Assembly (NCBI GenBank): GCA_965153455.1
Contig: OZ234502.1
Span: 2,211,267 to 2,275,266 of the forward strand
Length of the DNA: 64,000 nt
From: Sphagnum compactum
Taxonomy: Eukaryota; Bryophyta; Sphagnopsida; Sphagnales
Direction of reading: 5' to 3'
In this document: positions 37,737 to 49,900 of the stretch, in pieces
Layout of the letters: every line of letters begins with the position of its first letter
Numbering within the stretch: the first letter of the stretch is position 1
Notes under the pieces: model-generated
Databases searched by the model: none
What the model was told of the DNA's origin: nothing
The model's input: only the letters and a program-made list of their open reading frames with translations
Translations under genes and position numbers: made by a program

Positions 37737-40631
37737 TCAGTAAAGATAAGGGATAATTCTGTATGGCACTCGCTTGCAATAAGATTCCCAGAACTTGTGA
37801 TATATGTATTTGCACCGTTTGTCATCAGCACGGGCCTGATCCACCAGTGCAAGTGTCAAAAAGGTCACATAGAACCATGGCATTCCCTGCATGAAGCCAA
37901 TTCACTATTACATGTTGACCAAGGTCATGAAGACTGAAGTGAACAATCTTCAGTAAGATCTATGTATCTTGTCCAATTACATGCCATGATCACATGAACC
38001 TTATGTATGCAAAACAACTGTCTCATCAGGATGGCATTTGTTGTACATTTCTGAAAAGAGCTGGCAAGGACCAGAAGAAGGCAACGCCAATCTCTGGGGC
38101 ATACTGAAAATGTCGGGAAACTCTCCACCTGTCTCAGGATGCACGAGAATTTTAACTGTCTGGATTGAGCAAGTTAATATTGTCATGATGAGGGGTTCAG
38201 GATAACAGAGTAGATGAGAAGGGATTCAAAATGAGGCTGATTTCTTTCTCCCTGCTTGCTTGCTGCTGTGACCATACAGTATCCACAGAGACCAGAGAGT
38301 AACAACAAATATGATGACACCTAGGCCAACACAACCTTGGCTGGATAAAAGTTAAGGAGATTCACCAGCCATCTGTGAGCATCACAAGGTGCTTTTGCTC
38401 TCCATGCTCTGTTACATGCTGGGATTGGATCTGGACAAAGCCCTCTTTCCCCAGTGTAACTTAGTAAACCCAAGCATCTTTCATCCATCTCCCAGATCTC
38501 CTAAACCTGGCAATTCCATAAAATCACAACTACAACAGACATTATGACACCTTTGGATTCCTTACTCAGCATGCATGTAACACTTCAAGTTTGATCAAGT
38601 GAAGCAGTGTATGGAAGCTGACCTTGTTAGGAATTTTCCCCCAGATTCTACATTTGCCATGTGAACGGCGGAATAGCAGACGTTGCTGTTCACAGTCATA
38701 AATAACATAGGTGCAGGCGAGTCCTGCTGCAGAAATCAAGAGAGCCACCTGTAAAGTCACCATCTACACCCATCAATTCAGAAGAGAAGATAGGGTGGTC
38801 AACAATCAGGGTACAGATCAAAGTTTACTTTCTCCAACTTGCTTCTTCATCTGCAAATATTGTTGGAACTTAATTGTTACAATATTACTGATTGAGTTAC
38901 TTTGTCTTGAGGATTGGGTGAAGAGTGGGTACGCCTGTGCCCAGTGGAACTGGGTGTGACACCAGGTACACATTCACTAATATGCGAACAAAAGGATTCC
39001 ACACCAATGAAGTCCAGGTGAAGAAGAACCCAGCTGCAAGCATGAAGCATTGAATTACCCATGTTTAGCCTTCTCAACTTCCAAGGAACTATCAAGGTGG
39101 CTTATCAACGTAAAGTCTTGAAAGGAAATCACACTTGTGTGAGACCCTGCCATTCCATAGCCTCCCATGTGGATATGGAACTACCAGTCCTAGGAAATAG
39201 AACTTGTTCAAAGATGCTTCTTTGAACAAGTTCTATGCTTCCTAACATCAATGAGGGGAAGACACATGGAAACATAAAAGTTTGCTTACCACGATCTTTC
39301 ACCATCTCTGCAGAGCTCCAGTATTCAGACTCCGTAAAAAAGAACTTGCTGGTGTATGCCAACATCAGTAAGCTAGTAACCCCCAGTGACTTTGAAACCC
39401 TTCCCTCGGTTGTATGCTGCACCCCCCCCCCCCCATTCTTCAATATCAATTAAACTAACAAAGGAACAGCAAATCAGAGCAGATAGTTACATAGAAAATA
39501 CATTACTGCAGTCAACTGCCGCTTAATTCTCTGCACGATCTCTATCCAAAGCAAGATGTATTGAAAAATTGAAGCTAAGACACTGATATGACAGAATGTT
39601 TTGCTCTCGGCATCCCAATTTATGCCTTCTGCTGGTCTATTAATAATCTGACATAGCATTGAATGTGCCATTTCCACTACACATGGTGTGTAATCAACTG
39701 CCAAACTCCCAAGTCTTTCACGTAGAACAGAAAACAAATTGGTTGTATGGTTAGCCAGTAAAACCACTGGTCCAATAACTGCAGCCTCAAAACTGCATCC
39801 TCAACAAGGTTCAACACTGCTCTGATTGCATCACAGAACCAAATGAGTTATGAAGGGCACTTGCCTGCTTGATAGCACAACTGATGATAAGGATGGCCCA
39901 TGCCATCATTCCAAATCGGCAATGCAGAAAATCCTTAATATCAAAATTCTTCCCGAGTCTTGGGTACAACTCCATTCCCTGCAGTTGACGAAAGATTTTG
40001 CACCAATCAAGCACTGCTATCTTACTTAACATACCTCTCTCTGACCTTGAACAGTCTTGATTCCAAGTGGGCATTCCAATCTTTCAGCTTTACCAACAGT
40101 TATCATTGCAGCCAAGTTTCAATGTGCGTTTATTTCATGAGCTTACCCAGAAAAAGTCAACAAGCACATTCCCTGTTGTAGCCCAGTCTTCAGAGGAAGA
40201 GTGAATATGAGCCTACCCATTCAAACACACAAGCGCTCAGCCCATTTGCATAGTCGCACACAGAAACAACCAGCACATTGCAGTCATTCAGGATCAAAAG
40301 TTGAGAGGACATACTTTACAGTAGAGAAATATACTGATGGTATAGCTTGCAACAATCATGACAGAGAGCATTTCACCCATACATTCATATACAACAGCTG
40401 GATTGAAATAATGCTCCCTGTTACAAAAGCACTTCCAAAAGTAAAGGTTAGGTAATGTGACAGGGTCTGCTGTGAGTCAATATGACATAAAACTGGAACA
40501 TATGTGGAAATTGTCCTCAAGTTCCTCTGGCTCATGTGAGGTTGGCACTGAAGTTCAGAACAATCTATATACACAATGTCCCTGTCTGCTTGACAGTCTG
40601 TTCTTATGGTTGGCCTTGCAAAAGAGAGGAT

Positions 40632-40696
<65 letters not shown>

Positions 40697-41784
40697 AGAA
40701 CGAGAGATTTACTTCCAAAGAAGGTAGTAAACAACTAGCGTCACCATGTATGCTCTAAAGCCATTTTTCTGCAACAAATTAAGTGTCAAAAAAAGGTTGA
40801 GTGACAACAAGCAATCTCATTCTTTGACCATTTGATTTACTATAGCTCTTTCTGGCTGCAAGCAAGCAAGATCCGAGTTTGAACCACTCACATTTTTTTT
40901 CAGCTCTCCTCAAATGAGTCTCTTGTTATGAATTCAAGGATCACCGAGTTTAATGCTGATGTACACAACTTAGAAAGAAGAAGAAAAAATAGATGTCGGC
41001 GACTACCTTGAAGTATGGACGGTTTCCAGCTGGTGAAAGAGGACCAGCATATTGGTCACCAGGCAAGAACAGGAGCAGAAACGATTGGAATGCTGCAAAG
41101 ATCACAAGTAGTTTAGCTGATCGCAGTGTTGGGAGTGGCCAGATATCCTTCGTTGACTTCCACCAGCCTCGCATGTGAAACTGTTTGTAAGATCTAGTAA
41201 TTGAGCCATCCATGCTGTGCAATGTGTACCACCTGCACGAGCAACAACAGCATTCCCTTTCCTTCGTAATTGCACTGTGCCTTGAAACCCTGACTTACAT
41301 AAACAGAGTATCTTGCTCCAAGTACTACAATCCTCCACAGCAGCTTCTCTAATTTGCACAAGAAGATGATGATCCTGTCAAGAGGCCTGCCTGCACTTTC
41401 GGTTACCAATCTTCCACTAATAGAGAGCCTCACAAAGAGTGAAGTCCAAAGTTTTTGTCTGCACAACAAACCGATTGCGAATCCCAGAAAGGTTCCAAAG
41501 TACTTCTGACTCTGCAAGGAGGAAGGAGATGAAAGGATTGGCAGAGGAATAAGGGGACAAGGAGGAACTTGCAAGAATATGATGATCGGCGGGTACAGAA
41601 AGAGCGTGGTGAGCATGCCGGCAGTCCTCCTGGCTTTATTCGAAGCCGGAACCTTCTGAAACTCCTTCAGCTTTCTTCCCGATCCGCGTATATACCTTCC
41701 TCCCGTCATCTCTCTTTCTCCTTTTCTACTTCTGCACCTCCGGCGTTCGCCTTGTCTCTTCCTCCTCCTGGCCTGCTTCTGCAC
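37737..41784 (-). CDS. DWF5: sterol delta-7 reductase (7-dehydrocholesterol reductase), 12 exons
   Basis: ER membrane enzyme of plant sterol and brassinosteroid synthesis that reduces the delta-7 double bond of 5,7-dienols with NADPH. Exons: 41573-41784, 41007-41232, 40713-40768, 40315-40417, 40147-40212, 39865-39978, 39290-39416, 38933-39033, 38623-38748, 38366-38430, 38047-38128, 37737-37886; total 1428 nt, 475 residues, all phases closing. Family blocks in order: GPLSPAGNRPYFKKNG, GNVLVDFFWGMELYPRLGK, HCRFGMMAWA, FRRSHGKCRIWG, RHFQYAPEIGVAFFW and RVPYRIIPYLY at the C terminus. GMELYPR and CRFGMM separate it from the delta-14 reductase FACKEL. Introns 1 and 6 use GCAAGT donors. The Arg-rich first 50 residues exceed the Arabidopsis N terminus by about 40; Met26 (41709) is an alternative start. 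Hydrophobic segments throughout fit a multi-pass protein. Confidence 0.9.
39197..39236. other. perfect 18-bp inverted repeat with 4-base loop in sterol reductase intron 7
   Basis: ATAGAACTTGTTCAAAGA (39197-39214), loop TGCT, then the exact reverse complement (39219-39236). It lies within intron 7 (39034-39289), so the transcript would form a strong hairpin. It is too short for a typical MITE or a complete miRNA precursor. Confidence 0.9.
40631..40690. repeat. (TG)13(AG)17 compound microsatellite in sterol reductase intron 3
   Basis: Thirteen TG units followed by about seventeen AG units, ending 22 bases from the exon 3 donor. A shorter relic of the same motif marks the edge of the duplicated copy near 56570-56600. 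Confidence 0.95.
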
Positions 41785-44700
41785 GCAACTCTCTCTTCCG
41801 CTCTCCTGCTACCGAATTCTGGTCCTAGTGAGGCAGGTAAGCAATGCGGTGGAATGAGGCGATTCTCTTGAAGAACCTGTGTATTGGTTGCAAGGAAAAT
41901 TGCAAGAAAGAGTTGCATACAAACGTAAATCCAATTGCATCTGCATTCTTCTCACCCCTCACAAGTACTTACTGACATATGGGTTGGTTGTTTTTTTTGT
42001 TTTTTTTTTCCCAGCAACAGGATAGGGCAAACAGGGACAACGCCTCTCTCGATCCCGTCTTCAGGTTTGGGTTTTGTACTAGGCGGTAGCTTTGTACCCA
42101 CACGTCCAATTGTGAAGAAGCGCCAACCTCCAATTACGTCTCCATTTCTGGTTGCTGCATAGCGCCTCTACCGGCCACTTCGCCGCTTGTCATGGCAGTT
42201 AACTTCCCGCTACACTCCTTTCTACAAATAGCAACCATAAATTTCCGTATCGACATCGATCGCGGGTTTGTAGTTTGTACAGTTGCAGCTCTCGTCCGAT
42301 TTAGTCTCCATTCCATTCCAGTGTCTTTTTTTCATAAGGAATTTTTGTTTTTAGCCAAAGCGGCGATCATTCCTATGAAGATTTAGCCAAATCTGGCTAT
42401 AACCCTTTTTTTTCTTTTTCTTTTTTGCTTCACACTCAAAACCAAACATGGAAATCTCATGATTTTTTAATTTTTTTCCCTCACTTTTGGCAATTGAAAA
42501 CCTCCAAAATCAATTCATTTTTGAATTTCTAATTTCACTTTCAGGCCAAATTTCGTCCATAAAGAAAAGGTTGCTCAGTTCACAGGCTTCCAACATGATT
42601 AGGTACTTACCACCAGTGTTCGGTGGTTCTCAAGTTTTTAAAGAGTTGTCGGGTTCAGATTTTAGAAGTGTTTTAGAGACTGGGCTCAGTGTTTTAAATA
42701 TATATATTTTAATTGTTTTGTAAGAGACTTGAGCAAAGTTTTAAAATTTTGGGAAAACTATTTCACTTGGGTTCCAAAGTTTTGGGTCTCACACATTTCA
42801 AACCCATTGATATTCAAAGACAATTTTCACATATTGATTTTTTTTAATTATCTTATTTTGAACTTGTAATTTTTTTAATTAAAACTTTTACACAAAAATG
42901 TGAAAAAAATGAATGTACATGCAAGATTCAACCACAAGATGACAAACTTAAACACAATTTGTCAAACTTCTTCTCCTTTTCGTACCAAATAAATTCATGG
43001 ATGTTTAATACATTGTCACCTAAACAGGAAGGGGAATACTTTCCGCAGTGTGCACATCCCCATTGCTGAGACATACATAGACTAAAGTATATTTCTGAAA
43101 CTTTTACTAAAATAGAATGATTCTGCTTCAAATATTGCTTCTTCTTCAAGATCCTTATAGACACCTAAGTTCTATTGTTTTAATTCTATGGATCACAAGG
43201 GATTAATCGCTCATCTCGATTTCCTTTTTAGAAGTCAATAGGTTGTTTTATGTGAGATGGCAACTCATACCCAACAACAAAATCCCCATAGGAATTAACT
43301 TTACTACTTCAACATGGTTCAGTCTCAGAGACTGAACAAAGAATCAGGGCAGGAACAGTGAGTACGATCAATTCTACATCCCCAATATCCCCTCGGTCCC
43401 AAAACCTCCGTAGCTCCCACAATGCAGCAAGTACTTTTCTCAGGACAAAACACATTCTACACTTAGTTCAAAATCCCCAACAACATCAAACATGAGCTGC
43501 CACACAACCACTCCAGAAATCTTAGACACACTCATCCTCTCCCTTGTGTTGGTCCCTAAAGAAACACATGCAAACACCTCTAGACCTTTTCTTGACATTC
43601 TTAACACAACGAAAGTTCAATCGTTAGGATTCTTCCGATCCAGTAGTTCTAATCAAGCTCTATTTCTATCTAATTTCAACACCTCAAATCCAAATCCAAC
43701 ACACACTTTTCAGTACTCCAAAAAGTCTAACAACTTAGCTTCTTTTCATCACCAAAAAGCCTACCTTCACTTCCTCAGCCTACATCAAATATACTCCTCA
43801 TCACCTCATCTCCTCACTTCCCCGAAATCATCCTGCCAGTCTCCTTGCAGAAACCTGATCCACAAAACTCATGAAGAGTTTTCATTGAGTAGTTGAAATT
43901 GCACTCCATCTCAGAAACTAACTCACCAAGCTCCCTTCGTCATAACCTTCAAAGCAACAAAACACACCAAAAACAAAAACACATCATAAGCAAATTTTTT
44001 GGTGCCGTTGAAACACCGCGCCGCCAGCAGTTTAGCCACTAGTCTGAATTAAGGTTTGTAGCCTTCATCCACAAAAAACAGCTGACACCGTTTTTAGGTT
44101 ACAACATCTTCACACCTAAAGTCCAGGGATCTCACAATCATATCCACAAATATCATAAAGTTAATAGTTTTTATCTTTGGACGACAATGAACAAATGTTT
44201 TAACCATTGTACCCCAAACAATGTAACAACACACCCACCAACCTCAAAGGAACCTACAGCAACCCACCAAGTTCAAAACACAACCTTGCAATCACCACTC
44301 ACCAAACCTCAAGATCATTCTTGTAGATTTTTTCATATTTACATTTGAATGTTTGCATTTTACCCATTGACGGAAGTTTCAGAAAATCAAACCTCAAAAT
44401 GATTGTTAAATGTATTAACATACTTAGCAAACTTTAAAACCCTAACCATAATGTTTTTTAATACCTTGATAATTTTATTTATTTATAATAAAAAGATAAA
44501 GTTTCAAGTGGTTGGTTCTCAATTCAATGAAAACCAGTTAACATGTTTCAAATGGGGTATGATTTTAGGTAAACCCAAAGATATTCAACTTGAAAACTTG
44601 TTCAATTTTCAACCATTTTTTTATACTCGCCCAACATTAGTGTAATGAAAAAAATACTACAAATAAATCTAGATTCTAACCTTATGATCCTAAATCAACT

Positions 44701-46790
44701 CTTATTCTATTCATAACCCCAATTATTATAGCAAAAAAATCATACACATTTTATCATCATCACAAGGAACAACTTCAATCACAAAACTCTCTTGATTTTA
44801 TTGCACATTAATTTCATGGAATATATGACCAACAAACAAATCTACTATCCTAATCAAGAAACTTATACCAACTAGAAAACATGTTTATTTTATATATCTA
44901 GGTGGATCAAATCTTTCTAGACTTCCCCTCTTGAGTTATCCTTGTCTTACTTAAACATCAATATGATAATATGGTGTTCCAAACCAAAATTTCCCATTCG
45001 ATCCTCTCAAGAAGTTAGACAAGACAGTTCATGTTCACCTATAACCATTATCTAGATGTCCCTTTTTCCCAACCACAAAGTTGGAACAAATCCATTTTCG
45101 AAGTTCCCAAACTTGGGTATCATTTTCCCACCATATCTTCCTCAAAATCCCCAACTTTGAAAGATTGATCTCACTCAGACAAGTTTGTTACTCCCTTATA
45201 GTCTTGCTTCATCTCCACACTAGAAATTTTACTCTATTCATGTTTTTGAACTCAAACTAAGTATTACCGACATTCCCAAATGCAATGAAAAAATAATGGA
45301 ATAAAGGAAAATATCAAGTCCAAAAATACTAATTCTGGGTATTCTTCCCATACAATCTTACAGCAACTCCTAGCAAACTTAATTGAAGCCTCCATAACAA
45401 TTGAAATTGAATTCCTTAAACAAAAGAAAAAACCTAGAATGCTTAACTATTGAACACTTACTTCCCTTTTATAGCCTAGTTTCACCATCCTCAAACCATG
45501 GACCTTCCTACTACTGCTCCCTGAATGAACCACCATCACCAAAGCTCTTCAAGAACTTTAAAACAAAAACCTTTTAAGTCCATCATCTGAACATAATTCC
45601 CCATGTTTGACACCACACAGTGGCCATCACCTTTCACCTGTAACAAGAATCACATTAACATTAAAAAGAGGAAAACATCACTAGAAATAGACATCAACCA
45701 TTCTTTTTTTTTATTGTTTTTTCCTTTTGACAATTCCACTTTCTTTTCATCTACTTTCATTAAGTGTCCATTCATAGAAACCTATCATCCCATTCCATTT
45801 CCTCCCACATTAGTACTTACTAGTTACACCATCTCCTTGCCCCCCTTCCCCCAACCTTCACTACTATCTTGGTTTCCTTTCTCTTTTTATCTGCAAAATG
45901 TACTCCTACTCTCTTCGATACTTTGTGGTAGGAATTAACGTGTCTTTAAGAAACAACTACGTATTTGTTTTGTAGTTTTTCATTACAAATTGTGTTTAGC
46001 AAACGAAAGGGGGTGGGGAGGAGGAAGGTGACCTTGGAAGGTCATTCATTTTGAAGTTGTTTTCATTATTTAAGGGGTTTTTTAGTTTGTTTAGTTTTGT
46101 GACTTTGAATTCAGACTTTCCATTACATAGATTATTGAAATACCTTTACCATTATGGTAGTAATGGTAAATTACTTTCAATAAATGTCAATTTTTCTCAA
46201 AATAAATTGTTCACACTCATAAATAAACAAAATTGGGACATTATTATTGATTGCATGCCTTCAAACTTAGTGGTGCAATTTGTTTAAATAGTGCAAAATT
46301 ATAAGACATTTTTTTCCCCACCTCAAACGTAGGAGTTTCAATATAAAAAAATTATTGCAAAAGTGAAAGAATGAAAAAAAATATCAAAAAGATGTTGGAA
46401 TCTTGAAGGTTCTATGGTAGATTGTTTTCAATTTCTTTTTCATGATTTAAATATTGGTTCATGTGAACTTTTATCTCCTCCCAAACCTTCAACCAAATAT
46501 TTCACATGTGAAACTAGTTATTATCGTAGAACCTTTTTAGGTTTGGCAAGATTTATATATATATAAATGATGTCATTTTAAAAAAATGTTTGAAATGTCA
46601 AAAGAATTATAAATTAAAAAGGGGGAAAAAAATGATCTCATTATGTTAAAGGTTTGAAGTCCATGGAATTACTTATTCAAAATTTGTTTATATCTATTGC
46701 CAAAATTTCATAAATTATTTTTTTACCTTAGAATTGAATTTTGAAAATAAAATAATTATTTGCCACCCAAATGCCCATAGAAGGTGGTAT
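41785..46790. other. sterol reductase upstream flank, then G-poor intergenic DNA
   Basis: 41785-42300 is the probable promoter and 5' leader of the sterol reductase gene, with balanced base composition; no specific element is claimed. From about 43350 to 45950 the plus strand is strikingly C/A-rich and G-poor. That skew produces stop-poor frames such as 43492-43896 and 45603-45938 with no recognisable domain. No gene was found. Confidence 0.4.
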
Positions 46791-46795
46791 AATAT

Positions 46796-46949
46796 CACTA
46801 CTACAAAATGTGGGTGTAGTTCACTATCCCCATTCACTAAATCAGTGAATTCACTGCTTCCTCACTAGTCCCAGTTCACTAAAACCAGTGAATTCACTCA
46901 AAATCTAGTGAAATCGTTTGACGTACAGGGATACCTTTTGTTGTAATAT
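46796..46949. mobile_element. possible CACTA-type mini-element
   Basis: Starts CACTACTACAAAATG, the usual start of plant CACTA (En/Spm) termini. It ends with an imperfect inverse (TTTTGTTGTAATAT, 46936-46949). Inside are repeated 'cagtgaattcact' subterminal motifs, one a perfect 14-bp palindrome (CAGTGAATTCACTG, 46843-46856). The right terminus is weak, so the boundaries and class are tentative. Confidence 0.4.
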
Positions 46950-49900
46950 TGGCTATGGGGTCAAAAATAGTGCCCATACTTGGGTGGACCTTAAAAGGCT
47001 TATGTTTTCACATGTAAAAGACATTTCAATCATTATTGGGCAATGCATGTAATCTGGCATGGCCATAATTAGACAACAATTGTTAAAATAAAATGTCATG
47101 TAAGGGTGGTAGTGAGGTTGCTCAAATTGGATGATTCTTCGAATTTTTAAATAATATTTACTATATGGTCAGTTTAATTATTAAATTAAAAATCAAATAA
47201 TGAAATGAATTTTTGTGAAAATGTAAAGTTGATGTGTTGCAAATCATCATATTTATCACAATGTTCAGTATGAATAATTTCATGAGAATATCATCATAGA
47301 CTATTATAAATCATGAAAAATAATAATTTATTTTAAAAAAGTTTAATTGATTTTTTTGGAAAAAAATGATTCATTTTGTCAATGTGGAAGCTAATCCTAG
47401 GCCATGGCAGTTGAGTATGATGTTTTCTTTTTTGAAAAAAAATTGAACTTGAGTTTTCAAAAATATTAAAATTTAAACAATTAAACATGTTCAAGTTTTT
47501 GTTTTGTGATTCTTTAAAGAATTGGTTGGGGGGGGGGGGGGGGGTTGGTCATTTCGTTCAAATAAAGGCTCACTCATCCAAAATGATGGGAATTACAACA
47601 AAAATGGAACAAGGTATAATTGTGGAATGTTAGATTACAAAAAACCTTATGTACAAAATTTATTACCCAATAAACTTTAAAGCCAATTAACTTTGGGAAG
47701 CTTTAACCTATTAGGACATGTGACACAAATTTGAAATTGAGATTTGGGAGTCCCAAGAAATTTTGTCATTTTTATATAATTCCCATCATAACTTGTAGGT
47801 TATAATATTATGAAAGTATTGCCTCTTTCATAGGTTCAAGGTTTGGTGATGTTAATTCCAAAGAAAATACTACATCCATATACTTGGTCTTTGGTGAATT
47901 TGCTTGAATCAATATGAAAAAAAACACCTCTTTCATAAATGCAAGTTGTAGTGAAGTTTTGTGAGAGTCTATATAAGTTTTAAGTTCAATTTGAACTCAC
48001 ATTGCACTAATTAATTTCTTTTTTAGGGAAACTTGTTTATGAATTGAATTAATTTGTTTAACATCCCACAACTTTTGTCTCCTTGTATTAGTCACAAAGA
48101 CTTAACGAACACATCATAGGTTTCGAATTTCATTATTGCAAAATTGGGAATTTCCATTGATAACCACTTGATGAATTGAAAAGTTTATAAAAAAAAAGGT
48201 CAATAAAAGAATTCACAAATCAAATGGATCCATTAATGTTTTGATTAATCAAAGTTATAAAAGACAAACAACTATGACTTGTTCACATTGTAATATCCAT
48301 CTAATACTAGACAAATGCATCAGTTTAATGGCTAAACATTTTTTTATGCATAAAGATGAATTGGTCAATGCATCACCACAAACTAAGAATAAATTAATTA
48401 ACATTCCTATAGGAATTTGTGGAAACTTGCCTATTAGTTTAGAAATTGAATGTTATCTTGTCCACATCACATAGTTACTGAGTAAAACTAAAGTCCCCTT
48501 CAAAGTCCCCTTCAAAAAACATTTCACCAAAATTTTATAAGCATCCCAAATTCTTTAGCAATTTTGGATTGTTGCAGATTTTATTTCGAAGTTGATATAA
48601 TCTTTTACAAAGGGATCTTCAATAGCAACATCATTTAAGACTTAATTTACATTCTTGCATGAATTTAACAAAGAAGAAAACCTTGGTTGAAATGATCGTC
48701 AATATCTAAAAGTGTAAATAGTTGAACATGATATGATTACCTTGAAACTTGTCAAGACGCCTCCTTTGAGTACATCAGAAGGCATGAATTCCCTAGGTAA
48801 TTTGAATATTGCCAAAAACATAAGTTAACATTGCACATCATTGGGAGTTCCAAGCATGCTCTTTTACATAAGATTAATAACAACCTTCAAATTGTTCACA
48901 AAAAGCCCAGAACATGTTGAAGTGGAACACCACTCTATACCCATGAGGGAAAGTATGGCATTAGAAAAAATTATAGTGCATTTCAGTAGAAAAAAATCAA
49001 TCATAATTTCATTAATCACAACATGTATAGTTTTTTTTGCATCATGATCATCATGTTAAAAGAATTTCCACAAGTGCTTAGTATGTGGACCTTGCAAAAT
49101 TATTTTTCACATCTAATATTAACTATTTGTTTTCCATCAACCCTACCAATTAAACTAAAATTGGGACTGCAAAAGGTGGGACATTACTAATTGCAACCCA
49201 CCTAGACCAATCAAGCCATTTAGCCCATCAATAATAGGTATATGCTTGTTTATTTTGGAATGTCAATATCTTTACTTGGCTATGGTTTTTTAGCTAAAAT
49301 GTCCATTAGAGCTACCTCTTTGGGTGCTTGTAGAAGTCTCAAGCTAAATTGACTATACATTTTCATTTTTTGTTCATTTTCATACTTCTATTTTTTTTTA
49401 AATTTGTAGATCCTTCCTATTCTATTAACAACAAATTTTGGATGAAAAAAATCAAAACATGCCACTTTGGATGAACATTGGCCCAACATTTTTGCACATG
49501 ATGTTGAGGCGGGCAAAAGGCACAATTACCCTTCATTATCCTCCTCTTGCAATTGTAGTGTCCTCACATAACTTAATAACATTGTTGTTACCTTGATTGT
49601 GATATATGTTGTGATGTTCCTTGTGCTAGCCTAGAGGAGGCAATCTTGGTTGTGATGTTGGTGGGGTTTGCTAATGTAGAGCATATACACCCACACATCA
49701 TGTTTCGTATTCACTCCTTCCATAACCTTTTGGATAAAAAATGACATAACAAGTGTACACCATACTATAAAATATATATCCTTATATTCCAAATCTTCAA
49801 CTTTCCATGTATAGCAAAAAATATTACTTAAAGAGTTGAGTCCCAATCATAGGTGGTGCCACTCCTACTCTTATGCAAATTTGTGGCCAAAACATGGCAT

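Noticed and set aside
40356-40727. ORFs rich in His-Thr or Arg-Glu dipeptides
   Set aside because: Created by the TG/AG microsatellite in intron 3.
41194-41784. 196-codon minus-strand frame read as one protein
   Set aside because: Only its first 70 codons are exon 1; the rest is intron 1, which happens to stay open. Exon 2 is in another frame.
37737-41784. Delta-14 sterol reductase (FACKEL) identity for the 12-exon gene
   Set aside because: GMELYPRLGKNFDIK and HCRFGMMAW match delta-7 reductases; FACKEL has a different block (GIQLNP...) at this position.
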